64,000 nt of DNA, taken from NCBI GenBank assembly GCA_038093975.1, contig JBBPTG010000001.1, positions 744,001 through 808,000 on the forward strand. The letters run 5' to 3'. The translations under genes were made by a program, and so were the position numbers. The notes beneath the pieces are model-generated. The model saw nothing but the letters and a program-made list of their open reading frames with translations, was not told where the DNA came from and searched no databases. Of this stretch, positions 22,804-33,560 are shown in pieces (within the stretch, counting starts at the first letter, position 1; each line of letters opens with the position of its first letter). The DNA comes from Chalciporus piperatus. Its lineage: Eukaryota > Basidiomycota > Agaricomycetes > Boletales > Boletaceae.

Positions 22804-24981
22804 TCAGAAATATGTTCGGGGTGGTACATCCCTCTTCCAACCCTTCCGTTTCCTAATCCTCCATACCAAGTTCTCCAAACTCCCGTACACATCTCGTCCT
22901 CGTGTCATCTCCTCTACCAGCGCATCGGCAACCGACCATGCCTCTCTATGGACCACTCCGCGTAGTAGGACATACCATGTATCGGAACCAATCGAGATCC
23001 TCCTCCCAACCATTATTTTGTAGTACCCGAGCGCATCCTCCATGCCCTCTGGGCTGGGGTTCTCTAGACATGCATTGATTAAAACGTGATACGCAGCCCG
23101 GTTAAATTGAATGTTTCGCCTCTTCATCCCTTCCAGTACGTGATGTTTACACTGCTGCGCAAGAGTCAAGTCGGGCCAGTCATGGCGATGCAGACTCGTC
23201 AGGATGCCAGTGTATGTCACGTCGTTCGGTTGAACATCTGGACTCTGCTCCATGGTCTTGAGAAGGCCCATTGCGGCCTGCAGTCCTTGTACCGTTCCTT
23301 CTTCCATCTGGTGGTTGATGATGGCAGTAAAGAACGCCACGTTGGGTGCGATGTTTTGTTTCCGCATGAGGTTAAGGATTGCATCCGTGGCATCAGTGCG
23401 GCCAACCTTGAGCAGAGCGGACAAAACCGTTGAAAAGGTGTAGACGTCACCAACAAGCCCATCCTCTCTCATCCAATCCAGGATCCGAGAGACCGCGCGG
23501 AACTCGCCCTTTCGACCGTGATGGTGGAGGAGGCTATTGAAGGACACCGTGTCAGGTTTAGGTCCGTCCGCTCGTAGCTTCTGGAGCAATGCATGAGCTT
23601 CTGCTTCGCGATGGTTCTTTAAGAGACCGTGCATGACATTGTTGTAGAGTGTCAGAGTATCTTCTGACGTTGGCGACGATCCATTTGTCAGGCTTTCGCG
23701 AAAGAGACCGAAATATTTCATAGCGTCGTCTGGTTTACGAGCATTGAAAAGTGTGGACACGATTGCACGAAAAGTCGCCGTCGTCGGTTCCATGCCGATG
23801 GATATTATCGTGTTCCATGCCTTCTCTGCGTCCTCAGCTGCTCCCGTGCGCTCATAACCAACAAGAAGCGCGTTCCACGTAATGATAGTGGGTTGAACAC
23901 GGAACCGCATCATGTCATCCCATAGACCCGCTGCCAAGTCTCTACAGCTGCACTGAAGGAAAGCAGCGAGGAGCGACCCCCAATGGATTTCGTTTAGCGC
24001 TACGGGGGTCTCTGGCGTGATACCAGCCGGACTGGCGGCGATGTATGGTTCTGAACCACCGATACCGTCGACGAGGGATTGATAGAATTTCCTGAGCGCC
24101 ACAGCGTCATGGCGGGTAGCGAATGCAGATGTGCGTGCTGTGAGGAAACGTGGCTCGGAAAGATATCTTGCAATGCGCAGACGTTCGACATAACTCTCCA
24201 CCTTCTTAGTCAAAGACTTGTTGTTGAAGGGACGGAGGATGCCATGCACAATGCGGGAAGCAATTGGAACAGGCGATTGAAGGTATGTGCGCAACGCCGC
24301 GTGAAAGGAGTCGTCAAGGGCATGAGCAATGACAACGGTGAGAAGGATAGACGATGGAACAATGGGGGGAAGGTGTAGGTCCGCAGGCAGGTCAATCGGC
24401 AACTCGTCGACATCAAAGTCCTCTTCCTGTAGCATGTCCTCCCTAGAAAGAGGTTTTTCGTTGATGGCTTGGGAAAACCGCTCATATAAATCTAGAACGG
24501 TTTGACGATCGCCGCCCCGCAAGTGTGTAGCCATGTATGCGACCAAAGCATCGGGAGCCCCCTTGGTTGCTGCGTAGAATGCAATTTCCTCGACAGCTTT
24601 ACGATCATCGGGATCCCAGCCCTTACTTTTCTGTGGGCAAAGCATCGCTAACAACCGCGAATATTGCGCTAACTGTGGACCAAACAGCGGGAGGAGACTC
24701 TTTTCCTGTAATTGGAGCCAGTACTTCCAGACGCGTTTGGTGTCGCGGGCTGAAAGGGCCTGGCGAAGTTGTACGAGGCGCTGGTTGAAGAACAGGATAT
24801 CGGAGTCTGGGATTGCCGCCCTGGGCTGGGGTAGGCTGGCATGACGCTGTGAGGTAGTAGGGAGTCTCTCGGTGTCGCGTGAGGTAGCGAGAAGACTTGC
24901 AGGTCTGTGCCCGAAGGCGCGAGGGGCGAGGAATTCGAGGAGATGGTGGCGAATTGACCTGCTGGACACGCTACGAAACAT
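22804..24981 (-). CDS. Pentatricopeptide repeat protein, mitochondrial
   Basis: Intronless gene for a 725-residue PPR protein, expected to bind organellar RNA. The start MFRSVSSRSIRHHLLEFLAP is an Arg/Ser-rich transit peptide; an in-frame non-ATG extension upstream is rejected. The N-terminal third is helical without clear repeats (FNQRLVQLRQALSARDTKRVW). From about residue 360 to the end, some seven PPR motifs follow, for example TWNALLVGYERTGAAEDAEK, TLYNNVMHGLLKNHREAEAH, VSFNSLLHHHGRKGEFRAVS, YTFSTVLSALLKVGRTDATD and VTYTGILTSLH. The C-terminus is basic (IRKRKGWKRDV). The lack of introns contrasts with its neighbours. Target RNA unknown. Its start is 137 bp from the divergent CYP8 gene. 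Confidence 0.88.
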   Translation of the reverse strand: MFRSVSSRSIRHHLLEFLAPRAFGHRPASLLATSRDTERLPTTSQRHASLPQPRAAIPDSDILFFNQRLVQLRQALSARDTKRVWKYWLQLQEKSLLPLFGPQLAQYSRLLAMLCPQKSKGWDPDDRKAVEEIAFYAATKGAPDALVAYMATHLRGGDRQTVLDLYERFSQAINEKPLSREDMLQEEDFDVDELPIDLPADLHLPPIVPSSILLTVVIAHALDDSFHAALRTYLQSPVPIASRIVHGILRPFNNKSLTKKVESYVERLRIARYLSEPRFLTARTSAFATRHDAVALRKFYQSLVDGIGGSEPYIAASPAGITPETPVALNEIHWGSLLAAFLQCSCRDLAAGLWDDMMRFRVQPTIITWNALLVGYERTGAAEDAEKAWNTIISIGMEPTTATFRAIVSTLFNARKPDDAMKYFGLFRESLTNGSSPTSEDTLTLYNNVMHGLLKNHREAEAHALLQKLRADGPKPDTVSFNSLLHHHGRKGEFRAVSRILDWMREDGLVGDVYTFSTVLSALLKVGRTDATDAILNLMRKQNIAPNVAFFTAIINHQMEEGTVQGLQAAMGLLKTMEQSPDVQPNDVTYTGILTSLHRHDWPDLTLAQQCKHHVLEGMKRRNIQFNRAAYHVLINACLENPSPEGMEDALGYYKIMVGRRISIGSDTWYVLLRGVVHREAWSVADALVEEMTRGRDVYGSLENLVWRIRKRKGWKRDVPPRTYF

Positions 24982-25118
24982 CGATATGCCCCCAGCACGA
25001 CGAGTACGTTGCCGAAGATGTATCGAGGTGCAATTGAGGTGTACCAAATCAAGTACTACCCAAGTACAAGTATTTGTTTCTGTTGTTCAACATCTTCAGC
25101 AACGAGCTACTACTCGCC

Positions 25119-27086
25119 ATGGGCCACGGAAATTCGAACAAGCTCTACATCACCCACGCAGAACATGCAGGCGAATTCGGACAGCATACAGCCTCGTCGT
25201 CGGGCTACAGAGCGTGCGTGTTGTGTTCCGTGACCTAAATCGTTATTGAACCGTTCGCAGAAAGCAACAGGTTCCGCACCCACGAGCGCAGACACCTTTC
25301 GACTGTTGTGCTCTTTCTTTCCAGTCTTTCGAGCACCCGGTCTGTGCCCGCAACAAGGACGGAACAGGCTTCGTGTTCGACCTCGTGAATATCATCCCTT
25401 GGCTAAAGCGAGTCTCTTCTCTCTCGTGAGTCGGCGCATTCGTCTTACATCCTCTCTTTCAAGGCAACATAACAATACAAATCCGATCACTAAAGAACCT
25501 CTGTCGCCCGACGATCTCATTAAGCTCAACTATTCGCGAAAGTCGTCGGGAGAAATCCACGATCCAATTTCATTCAAGCCATTCAGCGAGCACTCGCATA
25601 TTGTTGCAATTGCAACCACTGGGAATGTATTTCTAGCAGAGAGCGTCAAGGGTGGCAAGGATCTCTTGGAGGACAAGAAATTCAAAAGGTATGTCAGAAC
25701 ATGGCTCGACTCGTGCATGCTCTCAAGCCACACAGCGAGGACGTGATCACACTCCAAAATCCCCATGGCCTTCCTTCCGAATCTCCACTGACTGGTGCTG
25801 CTAATGTGGCGATGGCCGCAAAAAATGAGGTGAAAGCCAAGACTGTCGTGCCAAAAGCTGTGACAGAAACCAAGAAAGCTGTCCCTTGTGAGCATATGCA
25901 CTTCCTCTATGCGCACTATCTCAAACCATTCCGCAGGGAACATATCTCCATATTCTTCAGGTGCACCTGGTGCTTCGCTGACGTCAACGTCCGTCGATCC
26001 TCAGACGCAATCCTCTAAGCTTCTCTGGGATGAGGAGGAACTCATGTTTGAAGATTTATCCAACCCCCCAAAAGGTAAAGGGAAGGAAAAAGACGTGGGC
26101 AAGCGGCGGGCTTATGTTCGAGTTATCACAAGTCTCGGGGGGTCTCTAAATCTCGAGTTATATTGTGAAAAGGTTCGGAATATATTATACATCATCGTGC
26201 ACGTGCTCACCTTTCCTTGATAGGCTCCCAAAACGTGCTACAACTTTTTGATGCTGGCCAGATCCGGTAAATACGATAACTGCATATTCCACCGGCTAAT
26301 CCCTGGATTTATGGTATGAGATGTTCCTTTCCCTGCGTCTCCTTTCATTTGTAAACGTTTGCCCATAGGTACAAACTGGGGACCCTACTGGCACGGGTGC
26401 AGGTGGAGAATCACACTGGGGCACACCTTTCCGTGACGAATATGATATGAAGGGTGCTGCCAAACATGACAGCCGTGGTGTTGTCGCGATGGCTAACAAG
26501 GGCGCTGGTACAAACGGGTATGTTGCGTTGATTGGCGTCAAATTAACGTCCGCTCACATTCTGAGTAAGGTCGCAGTGGTTCATCACATTTAAAGCAACC
26601 CCACATCTTGACAATAAGCACACCGTCTTTGGCAAATTGGTTGGGGGCGAAGATGTTTTAGACACACTGGAGAAGTTACCTAGAAAAGAGGGAACTGAGC
26701 GACCAGCCAAGCCGGTGCGAATAACGGAAGTCATCATGTAGGTTCCATTCAATACGCTCCTTCTACCATCGACTAAAACTATCCCCAGTTACCAAGATCC
26801 GTTTGAGGCATACAAGACACGACTTGCCAAGAAACTCGCCAGACGTGCGGAGGCCAATAGCGAAGGCCCACAGGCTCCCCAGAAAACTCCGGGTGACGAT
26901 ATTAATTGGTTTGGGGTCAAGGTGGGTGCAAGTGAGTGGTCCGGAGGTGGTGCATCTGGCGCCGGGGTCGGCAAATACCTTGGAACCAAGAGACGTCTCG
27001 AGCAGGACGGTACAAACAATGGCCTACCGGGTGATGAAACCAGAAAGAAAAAGCGGACGGGGTTTGGTGACTTCGAAGGCTGGTGA
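25119..27086 (+). CDS. CYP8: U-box cyclophilin, peptidyl-prolyl isomerase (Cyp8/PPIL2 type)
   Basis: Combines an N-terminal U-box (E3 ubiquitin ligase fold) with a C-terminal cyclophilin; PPIL2 orthologues are nuclear and spliceosome-associated. The start [20 protein letters not shown] is spliced to the U-box [20 protein letters not shown], with [13 protein letters not shown]. Next come [20 protein letters not shown] and [12 protein letters not shown]. After a Ser-rich linker the cyclophilin domain shows [51 protein letters not shown] and [14 protein letters not shown]. The C-terminal tail is basic ([13 protein letters not shown] ... [13 protein letters not shown]). The FHR-to-QxGDPTGTG catalytic core is intact. 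The intron after WLK seems to use a GC donor (25408-25463). It converges on VPS20. Confidence 0.93.
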
Positions 27087-27225
27087 TAGACATTGATCCC
27101 AATAATGTTTAGCTGCTGTCTGGATTATTTACTTTACAGTGAAATAGAATGATCCGTGTACAATATTCTCATTCAATATGGTATAGTTTGAGGAGCGACC
27201 TCCACGTCTCCCCGTCGCGACTTGA

Positions 27226-28154
27226 TTAGCCCGGTATCGCAACGCGCGCCATAACATCCTGTTCTTGAGCTGGCAGGCGAGGTTCTACCACACGAGGCTT
27301 AGCAACCAGTGTAGAAATGATAAACATGTGTCCACCTTCTGTTCCGGTGATAACAGGCAACTCTTTGGGTACCGAGGGCAACAATTGTTCACGCGCGGGC
27401 TGCAACTGATGTTCTAAGGAAACAATAGTTGACTTGGAATGGAGGAAGAAACGTACACTCGCAGCTTGAAGCTCTAGAAGTTCGGCCTGAACAGCATCCT
27501 CTTCGTCCAGAGTCAGCTGGTTTGCCAGCAAGTTGCCAATTTCCTGCCGAAGCAAAGTGAGAGGGCGTCGGATAATCCAGCTGGATGAGCGCACCCGCTG
27601 GTATTCGCGTGCTTCGTGCGTCTCTTCCATCAACTTCTCGACAGTCTCCAGGCTCATCTCGCGATGAATATCCTTCAAGACCTCATTGCCTTGCTTCAAA
27701 CCATGTAGAACGGAAACTTCGACCAACGAGAACTCGATCGTGGAGACCTATTGAAACAAAGTTGTTCACGCGAATTCTGAATTGACGGTCATGGACAAAC
27801 CAGTTGCTCCAAGTTTGCGAGCTGCTCATCGGTCTTCACAAGAAGGCTTTGCTGGTACTTTCTTCTCCTTAGGGCTATGATGGCGCGGTCCTTGTCACCT
27901 GCGGCAAGATGGGTCTTCGCGATCTGATGCTCCCGGTCAAGCACAACTTCAATCTGCAGGAAGTTCTGTGGGGTAAGAGCTAATGATATGCACCCGGGCA
28001 CACCTTCTTCTGGTATTGCTTGAGCTTGTCACGCTGTAGTTTGAGACTGTGGAGTTGTTGAGCTTCGCCGAGTGCGGAGACACAGGAAAGTCGCGCACTC
28101 GAGGATTGCACGGTCCTGGGCAGTGATCTTAGGTGTCGACTGACTTGATCCCAT
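27226..28154 (-). CDS. VPS20: ESCRT-III subunit Vps20/CHMP6
   Basis: ESCRT-III nucleator that links ESCRT-II to Snf7 polymerisation on endosomes for multivesicular body sorting. The ATG gives MGSSQSTPKITAQDRAI; Gly2 with Ser6 fits the N-myristoylation site known for Vps20/CHMP6. After the first intron the frame runs LDLKLQRDKLKQYQKK, then LDREHQIAKTHLAAGDKDRA and LRRRKYQQSLLVKTDEQLAN, the basic helix-1/2 hairpin of the SNF7 fold. It continues with EVSVLHGLKQGNEVLKDIHR, EKLMEETHEAREYQREI and an acidic helix LTLDEEDAVQAELLEL. About four short introns are present. The C-terminus ends PAQEQDVMARVAIPG; a MIM-like end is plausible but not clear. Size about 225 residues, normal for the family. Confidence 0.92.
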
Positions 28155-28522
28155 AACAAACGAAAGTCTGTTGAGGCTCGCGGAACGAGCTGAACCTTGA
28201 GGTATCTCCACTAGATGATGGTTACACTTTGGTTACACTAGTAGTTACACTACATACCGTTACATTTATCTAACCATCTTCTTCAAGGGACGACATTCCC
28301 ACCCGAAACTCGTACAACTGTTTTCCTTCAATCTTCGGTCTGCCTAGGGGAGACTACCCGAAACTCAGGCAACCTTTCTTGCTGACGAGGAGTACGCACT
28401 CTACAAGCGTTTTGAACGTCGTCACCAGATCATCGCGCACCTCAGCAGGCAGTCCTCGAGGCTACTACATTGCTGTCTTCTGGTAAACAGCGAGGCGATG
28501 CTGGCTGTCGTAGTGTCCATGC
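28155..28522. promoter_or_regulatory. Divergent VPS20/PTC6 promoter with GTTACACT cluster
   Basis: 368 bp between start codons of two divergent genes. Close to the VPS20 side it carries GTTACACT at 28221-28228, 28232-28239 and 28244-28251, plus GTTACATT at 28259-28266, all in one orientation. Four near-identical octamers within 46 bp are unlikely by chance in sequence of this composition and look like a binding-site array. The factor is unknown. Confidence 0.6.
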
Positions 28523-30209
28523 ATGCAGCGGATGTCTTCTCTACTCTTACGGCCATTCAAGTCCTCGAAGCTCCATTTGTCCACAATCCAAGCTCGCTGC
28601 CGGTTCTATCATGATTATATCCGCTTTTCCACTCCAGGTTAGTTTGCTCAGCCAACGACTGGGTGCTTGTATTCACTTCCCTGGAAATAGGTGGCACTGG
28701 CCGAATACCCTTGCATTCGCCCAAAGTAATTGGTGTGGCAACCTCAAGAGGTGATAGAGGGTGTGTTGCCTCCGTGGTCACGCACTATGCCACTAAACCC
28801 TCGTTCTAGTCATCAGGAAGATTACCATGCAATTGCTGCCCTCTCTCTAGACCCTGAAGGTCTCTCCCTGAGCCTCAAGAAAACCATGGGTATCGACTGG
28901 AATCCCGAGAATGTCCCGGATCCCCTTGCTCGTCAAGTTGTTTTCGTTGGGCTTTATGATGGGTTTGTCCCTTCCCAGTCCGTAGCGCCATTATAGATCG
29001 CAAATGATTCACAGGCACGGTGGATCTACCGTCTCTCAATATCTGCGTCAAGAGCTCCACAATTTATTCGAGTCTGTGGACAAGGCTTGCATCCCCGAGT
29101 TATTTCTTTGGATCAAAGAACAAGGCGGCTATTTCAAGAGATTCAGGGGTGGTGTACTCGCACCTTGGATACATGGCACCCAGGACACTCCGCCTCTTGA
29201 TTTGGAGGCTCGTGCTACCCAAACATTTTTCGAAGTCGGTGAGGTGGAAATCATTTCTTTGATTATCCCGTGCTCATTATTTGCAGACAGGCTTCTATCC
29301 ATAGGGAATGAAGCAAAGATGTGCGGAGCAACAGCTTCAGTGGCTATACTCCACGCTCTAGATGATCGCCCGTTTTTCTCCTCTGAGAACCTCGCGCTCA
29401 CTGTGGCACATTGCGGGTGAGACATCAAAACTCTCAAAGGTCACTCAAATTAATCGGCCGCTCAGCGATGCTCGTGTCCTTTTGTGCTCCAGAAAAGGTG
29501 GCTTCGTGCACCCAATGACTGAAAATCATCATCCAGATTCACGTGTCGAGGCGACACGACTTCGGCGCATGATGGGCTCCGCACTGATCACGGACTCCTT
29601 TGGCGAGTCTCGGTCAGTAATCATTGATCATTGTGATCATCCTCGCATTCTCACTTACCTATGTTCGTAGGTGGATGGGAGCGCTAGCTAACACAAGAGC
29701 GTGAGTCCATTGAAGTGTCTCCAAGGGTCTCACTGACGCCCACTAGCCTCGGAGATCTCAAATTTAAACCTTTTGGGGTTACACCTGAACCCGAAGTGCG
29801 CACTAAGCTCTTAGGAGGTTTGTTTCCATTGACTATCTATCAGTTCGTGTTTGATTACCTCGATTATCACTAGGTCAGGACTGGGCATCTATGGTGGTCG
29901 TCTCAGACGGCATTTCATCGTCTTTGTCTGATGACGAGATCGTTGATCTCACGCGAAACGCACCTACTCCGAAAGTGGCAGCAGATCGTATCTTATCATT
30001 TGCCCAAGAGATTGGTGCTTGGGATAATGCTACTGCGATTGTTGTACCTCTTGCAGGGTGGGGCAAAATCGAGGGACCTGACAAGAGTCGCGCGCTACGG
30101 GAGTTCCGGCGAGAACAAGCAAGTAAGGTGGACATTCCCTATCTTTGATTTCTACTAATGGGAATTCATCCCTTCAGTTGGAAATGAACGACGCCAGAGG
30201 ATGATGTAG
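28523..30209 (+). CDS. PTC6: Mitochondrial PP2C-type protein phosphatase (Ptc6/Aup1-like)
   Basis: Mg/Mn-dependent Ser/Thr phosphatase of the PPM family. The chosen ATG gives MQRMSSLLLRPFKSSKLHLS, a basic transit peptide. Splicing then reads IGVATSRGDRGHQEDYHA with the metal-binding Asp, FVGLYDGHGGSTVSQYL (DGHGG), CGATASVAILHAL, LALTVAHCGDARVLLC, ANTRALGDLKFKPFG, MVVVSDGISSSLSDDEI and GAWDNATAIVVPL (DN motif). All core PPM acidic ligands appear present. About eight introns of about 50 nt are inferred; the last leaves a short exon ending ERRQRMM. An insert between the DGHGG and CGATA blocks (IKEQGGYFKRFRGGVL) is also expected in Ptc6-type enzymes. Yeast Ptc6/Aup1 is linked to mitophagy and pyruvate dehydrogenase; the same role here is inference. 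Converges on the GGT gene, 89 bp between stops. Confidence 0.85.
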
Positions 30210-30298
30210 CCTTTCACAGAGACCATATTTATGAATACATATACCAAGCAACATGGCGATAGATTTCTTATTTCTTGATGCCGCCCTTGCATTCCTCC

Positions 30299-32914
30299 TC
30301 AAATCTGTGCGACTGCGTGCCCATCTGCGCGTGGGTCCGAGCCCGCTGCCCAAACGGTTTTGCCGGACTGATCAACGAGTTTCTGAATTATTTGTCCACG
30401 ACCCATCATTCCCCTTCCGAAGTCGCTCACAACCCTCGCATCGTGTCCCATTTCTATGATACGAGGTTGAGCAAATGGGAATTTAAGAGGACAATTACTT
30501 TACCTCTCAATTTAGCTATCGTGGCAGCTGGGATGGCGTCTTCGAAGTATACTTCACTGTTGACAACCCCAAATTCATCATCGTTGTCATCGTTCTCCGG
30601 AGTCCCTGCAGATATACAGAAGCGAGGCGCGTCGAGCGCAGCTTGGGTCGTGAAGCCACGGAGCATGTTGAAGAGGACTTGTACGTGACCTTGTGGCTAC
30701 ACGGAAGCCCATCAGTGGGCGATCAGAAGAGATAATGTTCGCAATTACCTGCATAAAGCCCCCCATCACTCCGTACGACAAAAAGAGCTCGTCACCCCTG
30801 AGCGCCATGGCGGGGATGATTGTGTGGTATGGACGTTTGCCGCCCTACAGCATCTGGTCAGGATGACATCTAAAATTAATGAAGATCATAACTCCACCTG
30901 CAAACAGTTGGGATGTCCTTCCTTCAGGACGAAGCCCCCACCTCGGTTCTGCAGGGTGAAACCGCATCCCTTAGGGACAGCTTTGCAGAGAATAAGCCAA
31001 AGTTAACTCCAAAGATCCGGTATCTACCGTACCTCCTGTACCAAAGCCTGTTCCCGAAGCATATCAGAACGTAACACGCACGTGAAGTACACATCAAAGT
31101 ACCTGCGTAGTTGCTTTGGATGAAACTGCAGGCATTGCCCCACTGGTCGGAAACTGGATGCCAGTCAGTCCGACCGGAAGAACACGTTGACAATACGTAC
31201 CGGTGAAGTAGACGGTGTCAGATGAGTTCACGGGGTTCCCGTGAATGACCTTGGGGTTGGTCCTTTCGGGATCGAAAAGCTTGGCACGAGATGCGAGATA
31301 TTCCTTCACAACAGGAAGTTAGCAACACATCCATCTGTGGAGCATCCAGAGAATCCACAAATACCTTACTCAACAGTTTGTCTACAGGGACGAAATTGAA
31401 TTCGGGGTCATTCACATAGTACTGGCTGTCTTTAACAGTGTAAGCCGAATGCTGTCCAAGTGTCGGTGGGTGCAAAGGACTCACCAGCGAATGCAAGCCT
31501 GAGGCAAACCGCTTGGGACTGAGCACAAAGAGCGTACAAACGGGAATTCGGTCCACTAACCGCATAGCCTCAATGATAGTGTGCAGATATTCTGGAGAGT
31601 TGTGCTCCAATTCGAGCAGTGGTTTGATCTTGCCTTGCTCTTGAATCTGCTCCAAGATGCCGAGGGCGATAAGGGCGGTAATACCTGTCCGCTATTTGCA
31701 TCACAAGAACATCTACTGGCATGCAATCTCACCTTGTCCATTAGGGGGGCACTGTGATGGTGTTAATGTGATTATCCCCGATCCAAAATGCTTCATTCTT
31801 ACCTCGTAAACCGTGACTTCGCCACCGTACGTATACTTGATAGGTTCGACGAAAGAGGTCTCGTGAGCGGCAAGGTCCTCGAGTTCCATGACACCGCCCT
31901 TGCTCTTGATCAGATCGACGATGGCTTCAGCAATGGGTCCTTTGTAGAAACCGTCTTTTCCGTGCTTAGCGACCTCACGGAAAGTACGAGCGAGATTAGG
32001 GAACGTCTTGATTTGCCCTGGGAGTGGAGCTTTCCCGTTGAGCAGCATCTCGTCGCCGTTTGGAGAGGCATTCTGGATAAGCTTTTCGGCACGTTGCCAC
32101 TAGAAATGGCGATGAGCTCAATGAAAAGTACTTTTGTGGGATCTGGACGTACACTGTAGCTGTGGATCTCAGAGACCGGCACGCTAAGCCAATCAACCAT
32201 GTTATGACCATACGAGACGGATTAACTATTACGGCGTACCCTTCTTCCGCAAGTCTAATGGCGGGCTCCAGAACTTCTGCAACCGTCAATTTCTGGGAAC
32301 CCAGCTTGTCGACGGTATCAACCCAAGCGGCAGCAGCACCTTTTTACAACATTCCAGCGGACGGAAGTGGGAACGAGGAATGACACATACCAGGAACAGT
32401 CACAGAGTTAAGGTCAGTAAGAGGAATCTGAGCACCCTTGATGCCGCGTTGCCTCAGGTGATCCAAGGTAAGCTTCTTGGGTGAATGACCTGAACCGTTC
32501 AAAGCTTTCACGGTTTTAGTTTTTGCATCGTAGAAGAGACAGAATGCATCGCTGGGGACGAGGTTGAGAGTTTACAGGCCACGATATCACCAGACTTACC
32601 CTCCGATACCACAACAGCTGGGCTCTGTGACGTTCAATGCAGCGGAAACAGCTACGGCCGCGTCGGCTGATGTCCGGGGTTACGTGGAACGATTGAGAAA
32701 AATGATTGAGAGGAAATGTACAGAGAATATGATAGATCGATATACCTGCATTTCCGCCCTTGCGTAGAATCTCCAAGCCCGCTTCTGCGGCCAGGGGCTG
32801 GGAGCAGGCTACGACACCCTTTGTGCCATAGACCTGTGATCGTCGGCTTGCGAAACGCTGGAGGATGGGCTCCGGTTGGTTTACTTTCTCCCAGTCGATG
32901 GTAATCGCAGGCAT
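30299..32914 (-). CDS. Gamma-glutamyltranspeptidase-like hydrolase (no signal peptide)
   Basis: Member of the gamma-glutamyltransferase family (Ntn hydrolases), closest in layout to soluble bacterial-type enzymes. The start [20 protein letters not shown] shows no signal peptide or membrane anchor, unlike yeast Ecm38 or animal GGT, so an intracellular location is inferred. Features in order: [74 protein letters not shown], an internal part with [21 protein letters not shown] sequence, and the autoproteolysis region [19 protein letters not shown]. The Thr of YFT is the expected nucleophile. It continues IQSNYAGFGTG and the small-subunit stretch [18 protein letters not shown]. The C-terminus is [15 protein letters not shown]. 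More than ten introns. Whether it degrades glutathione or other gamma-glutamyl compounds is open. Confidence 0.9.
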
Positions 32915-33560
32915 CGTGAAGAAGCTGATCTGTGTATGAACGATCAGCTGCTGCCCGTCGATATATAATCTCGGGACGGATGACCGCGTAACCGCGCCGA
33001 CCAATTTGGCAGATCTTGCTGTCTAATAATATGTCAGTCCTAGTCAGTACTTCAGTTGTCTGTCCTAATCTTGAACGCCTCAAGCGTACGGTGACGCGCG
33101 CCTGCGGGGCGACGTTCCTTATTCTTGTTTCGTGCCAGTGGCCTGTACTACCAGCGAGACAGAATGCCTCCTCACTCAGGAGGAGGCCGGTTCGGGAAAA
33201 GCGGACACGATTGTCGGCAGTACAACGCCCGTCCCCCAGCTGACAGCATCAAGGAAGAGTCATTCCTTCATCTCGGATGGTGTCTAGGATTTTGTGGACC
33301 TTCGGAACGGGATCCTGGCCTTGGAGCATGACCTTCTTCTTTCTTTCGCGCATGCTTTCGTCAGTCATCTGGTATATTAAGCCAGGAGAGTTGCAGTCCT
33401 GGGGATACCTAAGTCTGTGTCCTCAGGCTGCACTTCGAAATGCACCAGACGTTGTAAGGCACAAAACGCGCGACTGAACCTATTTCGACATGTGGCTGTG
33501 ATGACGGGCCGTACAACGTTGGGAACGAGACTACATACATCTGTCCCAGCGTCATCCACG
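32915..33560. other. Divergent region between GGT and prefoldin 6 genes
   Basis: 646 bp between start codons, longer than the other divergent spacers here (about 130 to 410 bp). It may contain a small plus-strand gene around 33163-33477, listed separately with low confidence. Otherwise no repeat or RNA gene recognised. Confidence 0.5.
33163..33477 (+). CDS. Possible small membrane protein gene, unrecognised
   Basis: Weak candidate. An ATG opens MPPHSGGGRFGKSGHDCRQY followed by RPPADSIKEESFLHLG. Removing a putative 46-47 nt intron (GTGTCTAGG...TTGGAG) joins this to MTFFFLSRMLSSVIWYIKPG, then ELQSWG and a short hydrophilic end with the stop at 33475-33477. The joined product would be about 85-90 residues with one membrane helix, resembling in style small respiratory-complex accessory subunits, but I cannot name a family. 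The acceptor (GAG) is non-ideal and the start is uncertain. It would be tandem to, and just upstream of, prefoldin 6. Confidence 0.3.

Noticed and set aside
24982..25047. N-terminal extension of the PPR protein
   Set aside because: It begins at a non-ATG codon (TTG). The ATG at 24981 gives a good transit peptide.
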